This document shows positions 1 to 7,778 of a stretch of 35,000 nucleotides of DNA, one piece after another (position 1 is the first letter of the stretch; every line of letters begins with the position of its first letter). Made by a program: the position numbers and the translations under genes. The notes under the pieces are model-generated. The model had not been told where the DNA came from. It saw only the letters and a list, made by a program, of their open reading frames with translations, and did not search any database. This DNA is from a bacterium (GTDB lineage Bacteria; Fidelibacterota; Marinisomatia; Marinisomatales; TCS55), in assembly GCA_004321715.1 (NCBI GenBank), contig SGYN01000016.1, positions 1-35,000 of the forward strand, read 5' to 3'.

Positions 1-544
1 CGCCTTCCCATATATCGCCATGAGCAAACTTGATTATTCCATTACCAGTAAAACGCTTACTATCTTTCCATTCGCCTTCCCATATACTACTGTCTGGATA
101 AGTATATACCCCTTGGCCTTGATATAGACCATCTATAATATTACCAGAAAACCGAGCACTATCTGCCCATATAAAAATTCCTTTTCCTGTATAGGGATTG
201 CCTTCTTTCCATTCGCCTTCCCATATATCGCCATGAGCAAACTTGATTATTCCATTACCAGTAAAACGCTTACTATCTTTCCATTCGCCTTCCCATATAC
301 TACTGTCTGGATAAGTATATACTCCTTGGCCTTGATATAGCCCATCTATAATATTACCAGAAAACCGAGTGCTATCTGCCCATATAAAAATTCCTTTTCC
401 TGTATAGGGATTACCTTCTTTCCATTCGCCTTCCCATATATCGCCATGAGTAAACTTGATTATTCCACTACCAGTAAAACGCTTACTATCTTTCCATTCG
501 CCTTCCCATATACTACTATCTGGATAAGTATATACCCCTTGGCC
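1..544 (-). repeat. 213-bp tandem repeat inside the MORN gene
   Basis: The block beginning CGCCTTCCCATATATCGCC recurs at 1, 214 and 427, an exact 213-bp period (71 codons, about three MORN motifs). Copies differ at only a handful of bases, for example GAGCAAAC versus GAGTAAAC and CTGTCTGG versus CTATCTGG. The third copy diverges after about 544 (TTGGCC then new sequence). The array continues beyond the left edge, so copy number is unknown. Confidence 0.92.
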
Positions 545-1426
545 ATTTCTTTCCCCATTTTTGAAACTTCCAATATATTGCGATGAATCTGGATAAAGGA
601 ATAAACCCTCACCATCAAAAAGACCATTACTAAATTGACCTACATACTCACTACCATCAGCATATGTATATGTTCCATCTCCGTGATAAGTACCATCTTT
701 CCATTCACCTGTATATTTTTTTCCATCAGGGTAGGATAAAGTTCCTTCACCATTACGTTCATCATCAAAATATTGTCCAATATATTCCTTTTGATCAGGA
801 TAAGTGTATGTACCTTGTCCATTCCGTTTACCATCTTTGTATTCACCTTCCCATATCTCTCCATTATCATACTTTACTATACCTTCACCATTAATATTTT
901 TTCCAGACTTCCATTCGCCAGTCCATTCACTTTGATCAGCATATGTATATGTTCCTCTTCCATTATATGTACTATCTCTAAATGCGCCAACATACTTGGA
1001 ACCGTCTTCATAAATGATTGTACCTTTTCCATTAATCTTTAAACCTTCTTTCCATTCGCCTTCCCACTGCTCTCCACTATCATAACGGATGATTCCTTGA
1101 CCAGTGAAACGCTCATTGTTTTTCCATTCACCAGTCCATTTCCTTCCATCAGAAAAAGTATATGTTCCTTGGCCTTGATATTCACCTTCTATTATCTCGC
1201 CTTCATATCGAGAACTATCTGACCATATAAAAGTGCCTTTTCCTGTATATGGTTCTCCATTTTTGAATTGGCCTTCCCATACTTCTCCATTAAGAAAAGT
1301 TATTACACCTTGACCATGATAATCTCCATTCGAATTTTTTGCTCCTTCATATGATATTTTTGCTCCGCAGTTAATAAGCAAAAAAAGGAATGAAATTATG
1401 AATATTTTATTACGTAAATATTTCAT
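1..1426 (-). CDS. MORN-repeat lipoprotein, 3' end cut by window edge
   Basis: The reading frame opens with ATG at 1426 and stays open to the left edge, about 475 codons, so the C-terminus lies outside the window. The start gives a short basic, hydrophobic leader ending in LLINCG, a lipobox-like site with Cys at residue 20, suggesting an acylated envelope lipoprotein (N before the Cys is unusual by E. coli rules). Nearly all the rest is MORN repeats of about 23-24 residues, with cores such as WEGEWK, YTYPD and GQGTYTF. MORN repeats form an extended beta-hairpin sheet, usually a scaffold or lipid- or protein-binding surface; the bacterial lipoprotein versions are mostly uncharacterised. The left end is built from nearly identical 71-codon units (see the repeat entry). 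A 74-base AT-rich gap separates it from guaA, so it may have its own promoter. Family assignment is firm; role is unknown. Confidence 0.85.
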   Translation of the reverse strand, partial: MKYLRNKIFIISFLFLLINCGAKISYEGAKNSNGDYHGQGVITFLNGEVWEGQFKNGEPYTGKGTFIWSDSSRYEGEIIEGEYQGQGTYTFSDGRKWTGEWKNNERFTGQGIIRYDSGEQWEGEWKEGLKINGKGTIIYEDGSKYVGAFRDSTYNGRGTYTYADQSEWTGEWKSGKNINGEGIVKYDNGEIWEGEYKDGKRNGQGTYTYPDQKEYIGQYFDDERNGEGTLSYPDGKKYTGEWKDGTYHGDGTYTYADGSEYVGQFSNGLFDGEGLFLYPDSSQYIGSFKNGERNGQGVYTYPDSSIWEGEWKDSKRFTGSGIIKFTHGDIWEGEWKEGNPYTGKGIFIWADSTRFSGNIIDGLYQGQGVYTYPDSSIWEGEWKDSKRFTGNGIIKFAHGDIWEGEWKEGNPYTGKGIFIWADSARFSGNIIDGLYQGQGVYTYPDSSIWEGEWKDSKRFTGNGIIKFAHGDIWEG

Positions 1427-1449
1427 TATAATGGAAATTTAATATATAT

Positions 1450-1455
1450 ATTATA
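1450..1455 (-). promoter_or_regulatory. Possible -10 element for the MORN lipoprotein gene
   Basis: The 74-base gap between guaA and the MORN gene contains TATAAT on the minus strand, 23 bases upstream of the ATG. The region is extremely AT-rich (runs of TATATA) and no good -35 or Bacteroidota-type TTTG element lies at the expected distance, so this could be chance. No clear terminator hairpin for guaA was found in the same gap. Confidence 0.22.
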
Positions 1456-1500
1456 ATAAATACAAAAATTGATATTTTATATACGATTAAAGTGAAAGTA

Positions 1501-3051
1501 TTATTCCCATTCAATTGTACCAGGTGGTTTCGAAGTAATGTCATAAGTTACTCGATTAATACCTTTAACTGAATTAACAATACGGTTTGATATTTTTGAT
1601 AAAACGTCTGGAGGCATTCTATACCAATCAGCTGTCATACCATCGGTACTTGTAACTGCTCTCAATCCCAATAAATTTTCATAGGTTCTTTGGTCTCCCA
1701 TCACCCCAACTGTTTGGACTGGGATCAGGACTGCAAACGCCTGCCAAATTTCATCATATAAGCCTTCTGATTCTAACATATCTATATATATTTTATCGGC
1801 CTCTTGCAAAATAGCTATTCTTTCGGATGTTATTTCTCCAATAATTCTAACCCCAAGTCCTGGTCCAGGGAATGGATGCCGATTAATTAATTTATCAGGT
1901 AATCCTAATTCTTTTCCCACCTTTCGAACTTCATCCTTAAATAACTCTCGCAAAGGTTCAATTAACTTAAATTTCATATTCTTAGGTAAACCACCAACGT
2001 TATGATGGCTCTTAATGACATGAGAGGCCTTTCCATGACCTATGCCACTTTCAATTACATCAGGATATAAAGTACCTTGCGCTAAATATTCCATATTATC
2101 AAATCTTGAAGCTATAGATTCAAAAGAATAAATAAACTGATTTCCAATAATTTTACGTTTTTGCTCTGGATCAGTAATATGAGAAAGTTGTTCAAGAAAA
2201 TTATCTGATTCATCTTCAAGATGAATATTTACACCTAGACCATCTTTTAAGGCATGAATACAATCCAATGCTTCATTTTTTCGCATTAATCCATGATCAA
2301 TAAGTACCGATTTTGCTTTATCTCCAATTGCTCTATTCATTATAGCTGCAACAACAGAGGAGTCAACTCCTCCACTAACTCCAATAAGAACGTTACTGTT
2401 GCCAACCTCTTTGCGAATTAAATCTACTTGTTGATCAATAAAGTTATCTGGGGTCCAATTCGCATTGCAGGAAGCAATCTTAAACAAAAAGTTTTCTAAC
2501 ATTTTTTTTCCATATTCTGTATGGGAAACTTCTGGATGAAACTGTGTTGCTAGACGATTCAAATCACCACTTGCCATGGCAGCTACAACTCCATTTGAGG
2601 ATTCAGCAATAATAGACCATGAATCAGGCACTTTTATTACTTGATCCATGTGGGACATCCAGACTTGTGAACCATTTAAATCTGATTGTAAAAACTCCGT
2701 ATTTTTAGTAATAGAAATTTTTGCATAACCATACTCTCCCTGACCCGTAGATTTCACAGAACCCCCGCTATGTTGCGCTAGAATATGTAGCCCATAACAT
2801 ATACCAAGTATCGGAATATCTACGGTTAGAATGTCATTATCATATTCAGGCGCATTTTGCTTATATACACTAGATGGCCCTCCAGATAATATGATAGCCT
2901 TTGGCTTATACGCCATAATATCATTCAATGTTGCATCATGCGATAAAATACGAGAGAAGACATTTAATTCTCGAATTTTTCTAGCAATGAGCTGTGTATA
3001 TTGTGATCCAAAATCGAGGATAATGACTCCTCCATTTGTATAATCACTCAT
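1501..3051 (-). CDS. guaA: GMP synthase (glutamine-hydrolysing)
   Basis: Converts XMP to GMP using ATP and glutamine in the cytoplasm, the last step of de novo GMP synthesis. The 516 residues show the full family layout. The N-terminal class I glutamine amidotransferase has nucleophile Cys85 in GICYG and the His172/Glu174 pair in FHPEV. The ATP pyrophosphatase domain has the PP-loop SGGVDSS at about 226-232. The C-terminal dimerisation domain ends in KPPGTIEWE, typical of GuaA. Length is close to the 525 residues of the E. coli enzyme. The start lies one base after the surE stop, so it is the last gene of the housekeeping run and is probably co-transcribed with it. No Shine-Dalgarno sequence is visible, like most genes here. 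Intact and ordinary. Confidence 0.98.
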   Translation of the reverse strand: MSDYTNGGVIILDFGSQYTQLIARKIRELNVFSRILSHDATLNDIMAYKPKAIILSGGPSSVYKQNAPEYDNDILTVDIPILGICYGLHILAQHSGGSVKSTGQGEYGYAKISITKNTEFLQSDLNGSQVWMSHMDQVIKVPDSWSIIAESSNGVVAAMASGDLNRLATQFHPEVSHTEYGKKMLENFLFKIASCNANWTPDNFIDQQVDLIRKEVGNSNVLIGVSGGVDSSVVAAIMNRAIGDKAKSVLIDHGLMRKNEALDCIHALKDGLGVNIHLEDESDNFLEQLSHITDPEQKRKIIGNQFIYSFESIASRFDNMEYLAQGTLYPDVIESGIGHGKASHVIKSHHNVGGLPKNMKFKLIEPLRELFKDEVRKVGKELGLPDKLINRHPFPGPGLGVRIIGEITSERIAILQEADKIYIDMLESEGLYDEIWQAFAVLIPVQTVGVMGDQRTYENLLGLRAVTSTDGMTADWYRMPPDVLSKISNRIVNSVKGINRVTYDITSKPPGTIEWE

Positions 3052-3052
3052 T

Positions 3053-3820
3053 TTATAATTTCCAACTTTTTAAATCCTCTATGAATTTATGATCAGTTAG
3101 TTTATACTGTATTGGTGTGACGCTTACCCAATTATTAGCAATTGCATATCCATCCTGTTCATTAGATGTATCATTATTTACTATTTTACCGCTCATCCAA
3201 TAATATATTCGTCCTCTGGGATCTTCTCTTTTTTGAAGGTCATCTAGAAAATATTCATCACCTTGACTAGTAATTTTATAACCCTGACATTCAGAAATTT
3301 CACATTTTGGAATATTAACATTTAATAATGTTCCATTTGGTAAACCATGATCTAAAACGCTTTTTGTCATTTTTATCGCAACTTCTTTTGATAATTCATA
3401 GTTGTCTGTATTGAAAGTATTTAAACTAAAGGCGATACTAGGTACACCTAGCATTGTGCCTTCGGCAGCTGCAGATACCGTTCCTGAGTATAATATATTA
3501 GTCCCCATATTTGATCCAGCATTAATACCAGATACAATGATGTTAGGTACCTTATCTAAAAAAGAACCAATTGCAATCTTAACGCAGTCAGCAGGCGTCC
3601 CATTTACAGCATAACCTTTAAAATTTTCATGTCGAGAACATGGCTCTATTCTGAGTGGGTCTGAAATGGTAACAGCATGTCCTACTGCGCTTTTTTCCGT
3701 ATTAGGAGCCAAAACAGTAACTTCACCAATTTCATTCATTGCCTCCCATAGGGCATAAATTCCTTTGGAATAAATTCCATCATCATTTGTCAGTAATATT
3801 CTTGGCTTTTTATTATTCAT
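3053..3820 (-). CDS. surE: 5'/3'-nucleotidase SurE
   Basis: Metal-dependent nucleoside monophosphate phosphatase, possibly also acting on short polyphosphate, involved in stationary-phase and stress survival in other bacteria. The 255 residues begin with the diagnostic ILLTNDDG, giving metal ligands Asp13 and Asp14. Ser44 lies in the TEKSAVGHA loop and Asn100 in VSGINAGSN, matching the four metal-binding residues of the family. The later SGTVSAAAEG segment is also conserved. The start overlaps the accD stop by 8 bases, implying translational coupling, and guaA begins one base after its stop. Length is normal for the family (about 250). Confidence 0.97.
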   Translation of the reverse strand: MNNKKPRILLTNDDGIYSKGIYALWEAMNEIGEVTVLAPNTEKSAVGHAVTISDPLRIEPCSRHENFKGYAVNGTPADCVKIAIGSFLDKVPNIIVSGINAGSNMGTNILYSGTVSAAAEGTMLGVPSIAFSLNTFNTDNYELSKEVAIKMTKSVLDHGLPNGTLLNVNIPKCEISECQGYKITSQGDEYFLDDLQKREDPRGRIYYWMSGKIVNNDTSNEQDGYAIANNWVSVTPIQYKLTDHKFIEDLKSWKL

Positions 3821-4652
3821 GTAATATGGATATAATATTATATAAAGTTGATTTCATTTTTTCCCTAGTAACTATATGATCAACAAAGCCTTTTTCTTTT
3901 AAAAACTCTGTTCGTTGAAACCCTTCAGGTAAATCTTGTCCTATAGTTTGTTTAATTACTCGAGGACCAGCAAAACCAATAAGAGCACCTGGTTCTGCCA
4001 AAATTAGATCTCCAAGCATACCATAGCTTGCAGTAACACCACCTGTAGTTGGATCAGTCAGAATAGGAATATACAATCCACCTCCTTCTGAGAACTGGGC
4101 TAGCTTTGCGCTTGTTTTTGCTAACTGCATTAATGATATTGCTCCTTCTTGCATACGCGCTCCGCCTGAAGCACATACTAAAAGGACTGGTAATTTATTT
4201 TCATGAGCATAATCAATCATTCTTGAAACCTTTTCTCCAACAACGGAACCCATACTTCCACCAATAAATACAAAATTCATTATGCCAAGAATCACATCTG
4301 TACTATTTATCGTACCAATATATATGTTTATAGCATCATTCTGTCCTGTCCTTTTTGTTGCTGTATCTAGTTGATGTTTATATTTTTTTTCTGCTTTAAA
4401 ATTTAAAAAATCCTTAGAGCGAATATTTGCAAACATTTCTTTAGAAGATCCTTTATCAAGTAGTAAATCATGATATGTTTTTGGATCTATGCGAAAATGA
4501 TGTGAACAATGACGACATACTGATAGTGATTTATCTAATTCTGGTTTATAAAGAAATTCACTACAGGTAGGGCATTTTACCCATAAACCATCAGGAACTC
4601 CTTTTTTTTCTACAGGAGAAATCTTTTGTTTTTCACGTTTAAACCAAGCCAT
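3813..4652 (-). CDS. accD: Acetyl-CoA carboxylase carboxyltransferase, beta subunit
   Basis: Beta subunit of the carboxyltransferase that moves the carboxyl group from carboxybiotin to acetyl-CoA, giving malonyl-CoA for fatty acid synthesis; it works with AccA, which is not in this window. The 279 residues begin with a four-cysteine zinc ribbon (Cys27, Cys30, Cys46, Cys49 in CPTC and CRHC), followed by the crotonase-like fold with the glycine-rich CASGGARMQEG and TDPTTGGVTAS segments that bind acetyl-CoA. The gene overlaps the end of rimI by 14 bases and surE by 8. The start at 4652 is supported by AAGGAAG ten bases upstream, one of the few Shine-Dalgarno-like sites in the window, and by the typical MAWFKR N-terminus. 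Confidence 0.97.
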   Translation of the reverse strand: MAWFKREKQKISPVEKKGVPDGLWVKCPTCSEFLYKPELDKSLSVCRHCSHHFRIDPKTYHDLLLDKGSSKEMFANIRSKDFLNFKAEKKYKHQLDTATKRTGQNDAINIYIGTINSTDVILGIMNFVFIGGSMGSVVGEKVSRMIDYAHENKLPVLLVCASGGARMQEGAISLMQLAKTSAKLAQFSEGGGLYIPILTDPTTGGVTASYGMLGDLILAEPGALIGFAGPRVIKQTIGQDLPEGFQRTEFLKEKGFVDHIVTREKMKSTLYNIISILHE

Positions 4653-5082
4653 GAGCTAAAAGCTTCCTTTTCATAACTAGTGCATCTTCACCATCACTAT
4701 AATATTTCTCTCTAATACCAAGTTCAGAGAAACCAAACTTCAGATAAAGATTTATGGCTGAGAAGTTACTTTTTCTTACTTCCAAAATAATACTAATATC
4801 TTCATCAAATTGATCCAAAAAATATGAAAAAAATTCTTCTCCATACCCTTTATGTTGATATGGAGTATCTATCGCAAAATTTAGAATTTGGACTTCTTTA
4901 TCTATTGTATGAGTAAATATATACCCAATTATATTATCATCTAATAACATAACATAATTTAATGCAATATGCTGAGATCTTAATTCCCACTTTATTTGAT
5001 TAGTAGACCATGGAAATCGAAAAACTCTTTTTTCAATTAAAGTAATTTTTGAAAGATCATCTTCTATTGCGGTTCGTATCAG
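4639..5082 (-). CDS. rimI: Ribosomal-protein-alanine N-acetyltransferase-like protein (RimI), probable CTG start
   Basis: A GNAT-fold acetyltransferase; RimI acetylates the N-terminal alanine of ribosomal protein S18. The first ATG in the frame (4950) gives only 103 residues and loses the N-terminal part of the GNAT fold. Upstream the frame stays open and reads IRTAIEDDLSKITLIE, then RVFRFPWS, exactly the opening expected of RimI. The only plausible start is CTG at 5082-5080, overlapping the tsaB stop as CTGA, with GGAG ten bases before it. This gives 147 residues, the usual family length. The acetyl-CoA loop lies near HKGYGEEFF, and the tail has NLYLKFGFSELGIREKYY, the standard C-terminal RimI pattern. 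It sits directly after tsaB, a common arrangement. Function is assigned by motif and context; the start is inference. Confidence 0.87.
   Translation of the reverse strand: MIRTAIEDDLSKITLIEKRVFRFPWSTNQIKWELRSQHIALNYVMLLDDNIIGYIFTHTIDKEVQILNFAIDTPYQHKGYGEEFFSYFLDQFDEDISIILEVRKSNFSAINLYLKFGFSELGIREKYYSDGEDALVMKRKLLAHGLV
4663..4669 (-). promoter_or_regulatory. Shine-Dalgarno-like AAGGAAG upstream of accD
   Basis: AAGGAAG sits ten bases before the accD ATG, inside the 3' end of rimI. It supports the chosen accD start. Confidence 0.55.
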
Positions 5083-5729
5083 GATTTTTTAGCTCCAATA
5101 TTAAATGGTGATATATAATTAGGGACTAAACTATACGGTTTATCGATTACCCATTCATCAAAATTTACATTTGCTAATTCAGCAATAATGGATGAAGAAG
5201 TATAACCAGATTGAATATTCTTCTTTTCACTAATTAAGTCATTGCAACCAATTTGAACTATAAAATCTAATTCCTTAAATGATGGAATGATTTCTTCCCA
5301 TTGGTAAGCAGCAATTTCATTTTCTGGATTCAGAGAATTATTATTTATTTTAAATCGTTGCGCATATACAATATCACGGTGCGAATAAAGTATTGCTTGC
5401 GCTATCCCATTAAAAGTTTCTCCGGATTTCATTATTGCTGTTAAAGTAGGAACGGGTATAATTGGAAGATCGCATCCAAAAGCCAACCCTTTACTATAAC
5501 TTAATCCTATTCGCAATCCTGTAAAAGAACCAGGACCAATTGAAACAGCTATTCCATCAATATTATTTAAGGTTAATTCGGTTTCAGAACATAGCTTTTC
5601 ATAAAATAAGGGAAGTGATTGTGCATGCTTTCTCGGAATATTATCTTCAATTGTATGGATAATTTCTCCATCAATTAAATATGTTATACCACAAACATCA
5701 GTAGCCGTATCTATAGCAATTATTTTCAT
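5079..5729 (-). CDS. tsaB: tRNA t6A biosynthesis protein TsaB
   Basis: A kinase-like ASKHA-fold scaffold that partners TsaD and TsaE in threonylcarbamoylation of A37 in ANN-decoding tRNAs. The 216 residues open with MKIIAIDTAT and carry HAQSLPLFYEKL and the GPGSFTGLRIGLSYSKGLA segment that is diagnostic for TsaB. Length is typical (about 220-230). It overlaps the tsaE stop by 4 bases and rimI by 4 bases, so tsaE-tsaB-rimI are probably translated in a coupled way. TsaD and TsaC are not in the window. Intact. Confidence 0.96.
   Translation of the reverse strand: MKIIAIDTATDVCGITYLIDGEIIHTIEDNIPRKHAQSLPLFYEKLCSETELTLNNIDGIAVSIGPGSFTGLRIGLSYSKGLAFGCDLPIIPVPTLTAIMKSGETFNGIAQAILYSHRDIVYAQRFKINNNSLNPENEIAAYQWEEIIPSFKELDFIVQIGCNDLISEKKNIQSGYTSSSIIAELANVNFDEWVIDKPYSLVPNYISPFNIGAKKS
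5093..5096 (-). promoter_or_regulatory. Candidate ribosome binding site for the CTG start of rimI
   Basis: GGAG on the minus strand lies within the last codons of tsaB, ten bases before the proposed CTG start. Most genes in this window have no such sequence, so its presence gives modest support for a non-ATG start. Coupling to tsaB termination through the CTGA overlap could also suffice. Confidence 0.45.
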
Positions 5730-6166
5730 TCACTTAAAGCTTTTATGGTTAATTCTCTTTCATCCGCTATTTTTGAAATTCTTTGAAAATTAATTTGTAC
5801 AGTATCTGGAGGTAATATATCAATAATTTTATCTGCCCATTCAATCAAAATAATAGCACCTGGGGTTCGAATAATATCTTCACCACAAATATTTAAAAAT
5901 TCTTCAATGGTATCTAGACGATATGTATCTACATGAATTAGTTTGAATTTCCCTCCATCATACTCACTAACTAATTTGAAAGTTGGAGAAACAACTGTTT
6001 CAAAAATATCAAGTCCTTCAGCAAATCCTTGTGCAAAAGTAGTTTTACCTGATCCAAGATCTCCAATTAATGCAACAATTGTTCCAACAGGTGTCTTCTT
6101 CGCAAGTTTTTTTGCAAAATCTTTAGTTTCGATAGAAGAAGTCGTAATAATTTTTTTCGATATCAC
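5726..6166 (-). CDS. tsaE: tRNA t6A biosynthesis ATPase TsaE
   Basis: P-loop ATPase required for turnover of the TsaBD complex in t6A tRNA modification. The 146 residues contain the Walker A motif GDLGSGKT at about 35-42, the following SPTFKLVSEY segment, and HVDTYRL, all standard for the family. The start codon is GTG at 6166, overlapping the last base of the porX TAG stop. Because the gene begins directly at that stop, its translation is probably coupled to porX, which ties a housekeeping modification gene to a secretion regulator transcript. Length is normal. Confidence 0.96.
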   Translation of the reverse strand: MISKKIITTSSIETKDFAKKLAKKTPVGTIVALIGDLGSGKTTFAQGFAEGLDIFETVVSPTFKLVSEYDGGKFKLIHVDTYRLDTIEEFLNICGEDIIRTPGAIILIEWADKIIDILPPDTVQINFQRISKIADERELTIKALSE

Positions 6167-7722
6167 TAATTCCCTTTCATCGTAACAACCGGAACCATTA
6201 TTTCTTCCATAGATATACCTCCATGTTGGAAGCTTTCTTTTAATTTACCTTCAAATCGATGCTGTTGATTAGGATAAAGAAAAAACACATCATCTTTCGC
6301 TATTAAATAATTAGTTTGATGTACTAATTCTGGTAATCTATAATCTGATGGTTTGCGAATTATTAACGCATTTTTCTCTTTAGAATTCAAGTTTCGACCA
6401 TATTTATATCTAACACCACTAGAAGTGTCACGATCAGCACCAACAAGTACTCCCCGCTGAACGCGAACTGTTCCATGGTCACTTGTAATAATTATTGTAA
6501 AATCATTCTCTCTTAATTCACGTATCATCCGATATAGCCAAGAATTTTCAAACCAAGTTCGAACAGCCATACGATATCCAGCTTCATCAGGGACAATTTC
6601 TTTTAATACATCAGACTCGGCCCTCTTGTGTGCAAGCATATCAACAAAATTGACTACAATTGATAATAAGCTTGTCTGTTTGTAATCTGATATATTACGT
6701 AATAAACGATCTCCCTGATCGGCAATATTGATTTTTTTATAAATTATTTTTTTACTACCCAAACCAATTCTTTTTAATTGGTCTTCTATAAATAGAGATT
6801 CATACTTATTTAAACTAGATGCATCACTTTTCATTAATTCTAGCTGTTGTGGATATTTACTACATAATTCATCAGGAAAAAGACCTGAAAAAATGGCATT
6901 CCTACTAAAAGGGGTTGCCGATGGTAATAGGGACATTTGATAATCAATATCTATGTTAAAATATTGCCCTAACTCAGGTAAAATTGATAAAAACTGATCA
7001 TGTCTTAAAGCATCAATAACAATAAGACAGACTTTAGAATCTTTCTCTAACTTCGGTTTTACAAATTTTGGAACAACATCAACAGAAAGATTTGGGCGCT
7101 CAGAATTATTAATCCATTGAGAATAATTACTCTGAAAAAACTTAACAAATTCACGATTGCATGTATGGATTTGTTCCATTAGGATATTGCCTAAACCAAT
7201 ATCTTTATGTTCATCAAAATCCATTTGCCACTTACTTAAACGTTTATAAATATTCCACCAATCATCTGCATTTAAGTCTCTATGAATAAACTCTTCAATT
7301 TCTTGAAACTCTTTTAAGTAGCCACTTGTTATTTTTTCCTCACGTATTTTATAATTTTCGAGAACTTGTTTACAGGCCATAAAAATTTGAGAGGGACTAA
7401 CAGGCTTGATGAGAAATTGTGATATTTTTTGTGAAATAGCTTCGTCCATTAACCATTCTTCTTCACTTTTAGTAATCATAATTACTGGCAAATTTGGACG
7501 CAATTCACTGAATTGCTGAATAGTCTGAATACCATCTTGACCAGGCATAAATTGATCCATAAGAATTAATTGAAAATTATTTTCTTTAATTAATGTAACT
7601 GCATCTGCCCCATTCGAAGCCGTAGCAATGTTAAATCCTTTATCTTCTAAAAAAAGAATATGAGGTTTTAGATGATCTATTTCATCATCTACCCATAGAA
7701 TTTTTCCGCGTGAATTATCCAT
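6166..7722 (-). CDS. porX: PorX-type response regulator with PglZ domain
   Basis: Response regulator that in Porphyromonas and Flavobacterium-type bacteria controls type IX secretion together with the histidine kinase PorY. The 518 residues match PorX length. The N-terminal receiver domain has the acidic pocket at Asp12-Asp13, phospho-acceptor Asp56 in LILMDQFMPG, Thr84 and Lys106. A helical linker (about 115-205) leads to the C-terminal alkaline-phosphatase-like PglZ domain. This domain shows VIDALRHDQ, the SLLPSATPFSRNAIFSG segment and IITSDHGT, which include metal-binding positions of the family. PglZ of PorX has been described as a metal-dependent phosphodiesterase on oligonucleotides; conservation of that activity here is inferred. 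The gene begins 56 bases after the giant T9SS substrate gene and runs into tsaE. No terminator hairpin is visible in that gap, so read-through from the giant gene is possible. Confidence 0.93.
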   Translation of the reverse strand: MDNSRGKILWVDDEIDHLKPHILFLEDKGFNIATASNGADAVTLIKENNFQLILMDQFMPGQDGIQTIQQFSELRPNLPVIMITKSEEEWLMDEAISQKISQFLIKPVSPSQIFMACKQVLENYKIREEKITSGYLKEFQEIEEFIHRDLNADDWWNIYKRLSKWQMDFDEHKDIGLGNILMEQIHTCNREFVKFFQSNYSQWINNSERPNLSVDVVPKFVKPKLEKDSKVCLIVIDALRHDQFLSILPELGQYFNIDIDYQMSLLPSATPFSRNAIFSGLFPDELCSKYPQQLELMKSDASSLNKYESLFIEDQLKRIGLGSKKIIYKKINIADQGDRLLRNISDYKQTSLLSIVVNFVDMLAHKRAESDVLKEIVPDEAGYRMAVRTWFENSWLYRMIRELRENDFTIIITSDHGTVRVQRGVLVGADRDTSSGVRYKYGRNLNSKEKNALIIRKPSDYRLPELVHQTNYLIAKDDVFFLYPNQQHRFEGKLKESFQHGGISMEEIMVPVVTMKGN

Positions 7723-7778
7723 ATATGATATTAGAAATTAATGAAGTGTGTGAAAAGTTAGAATAAATGATTAATAAA

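Noticed and set aside
4639-4950. ATG at 4950 as the start of rimI
   Set aside because: It would remove the conserved N-terminal strand and helix, which are plainly encoded upstream in the same frame.
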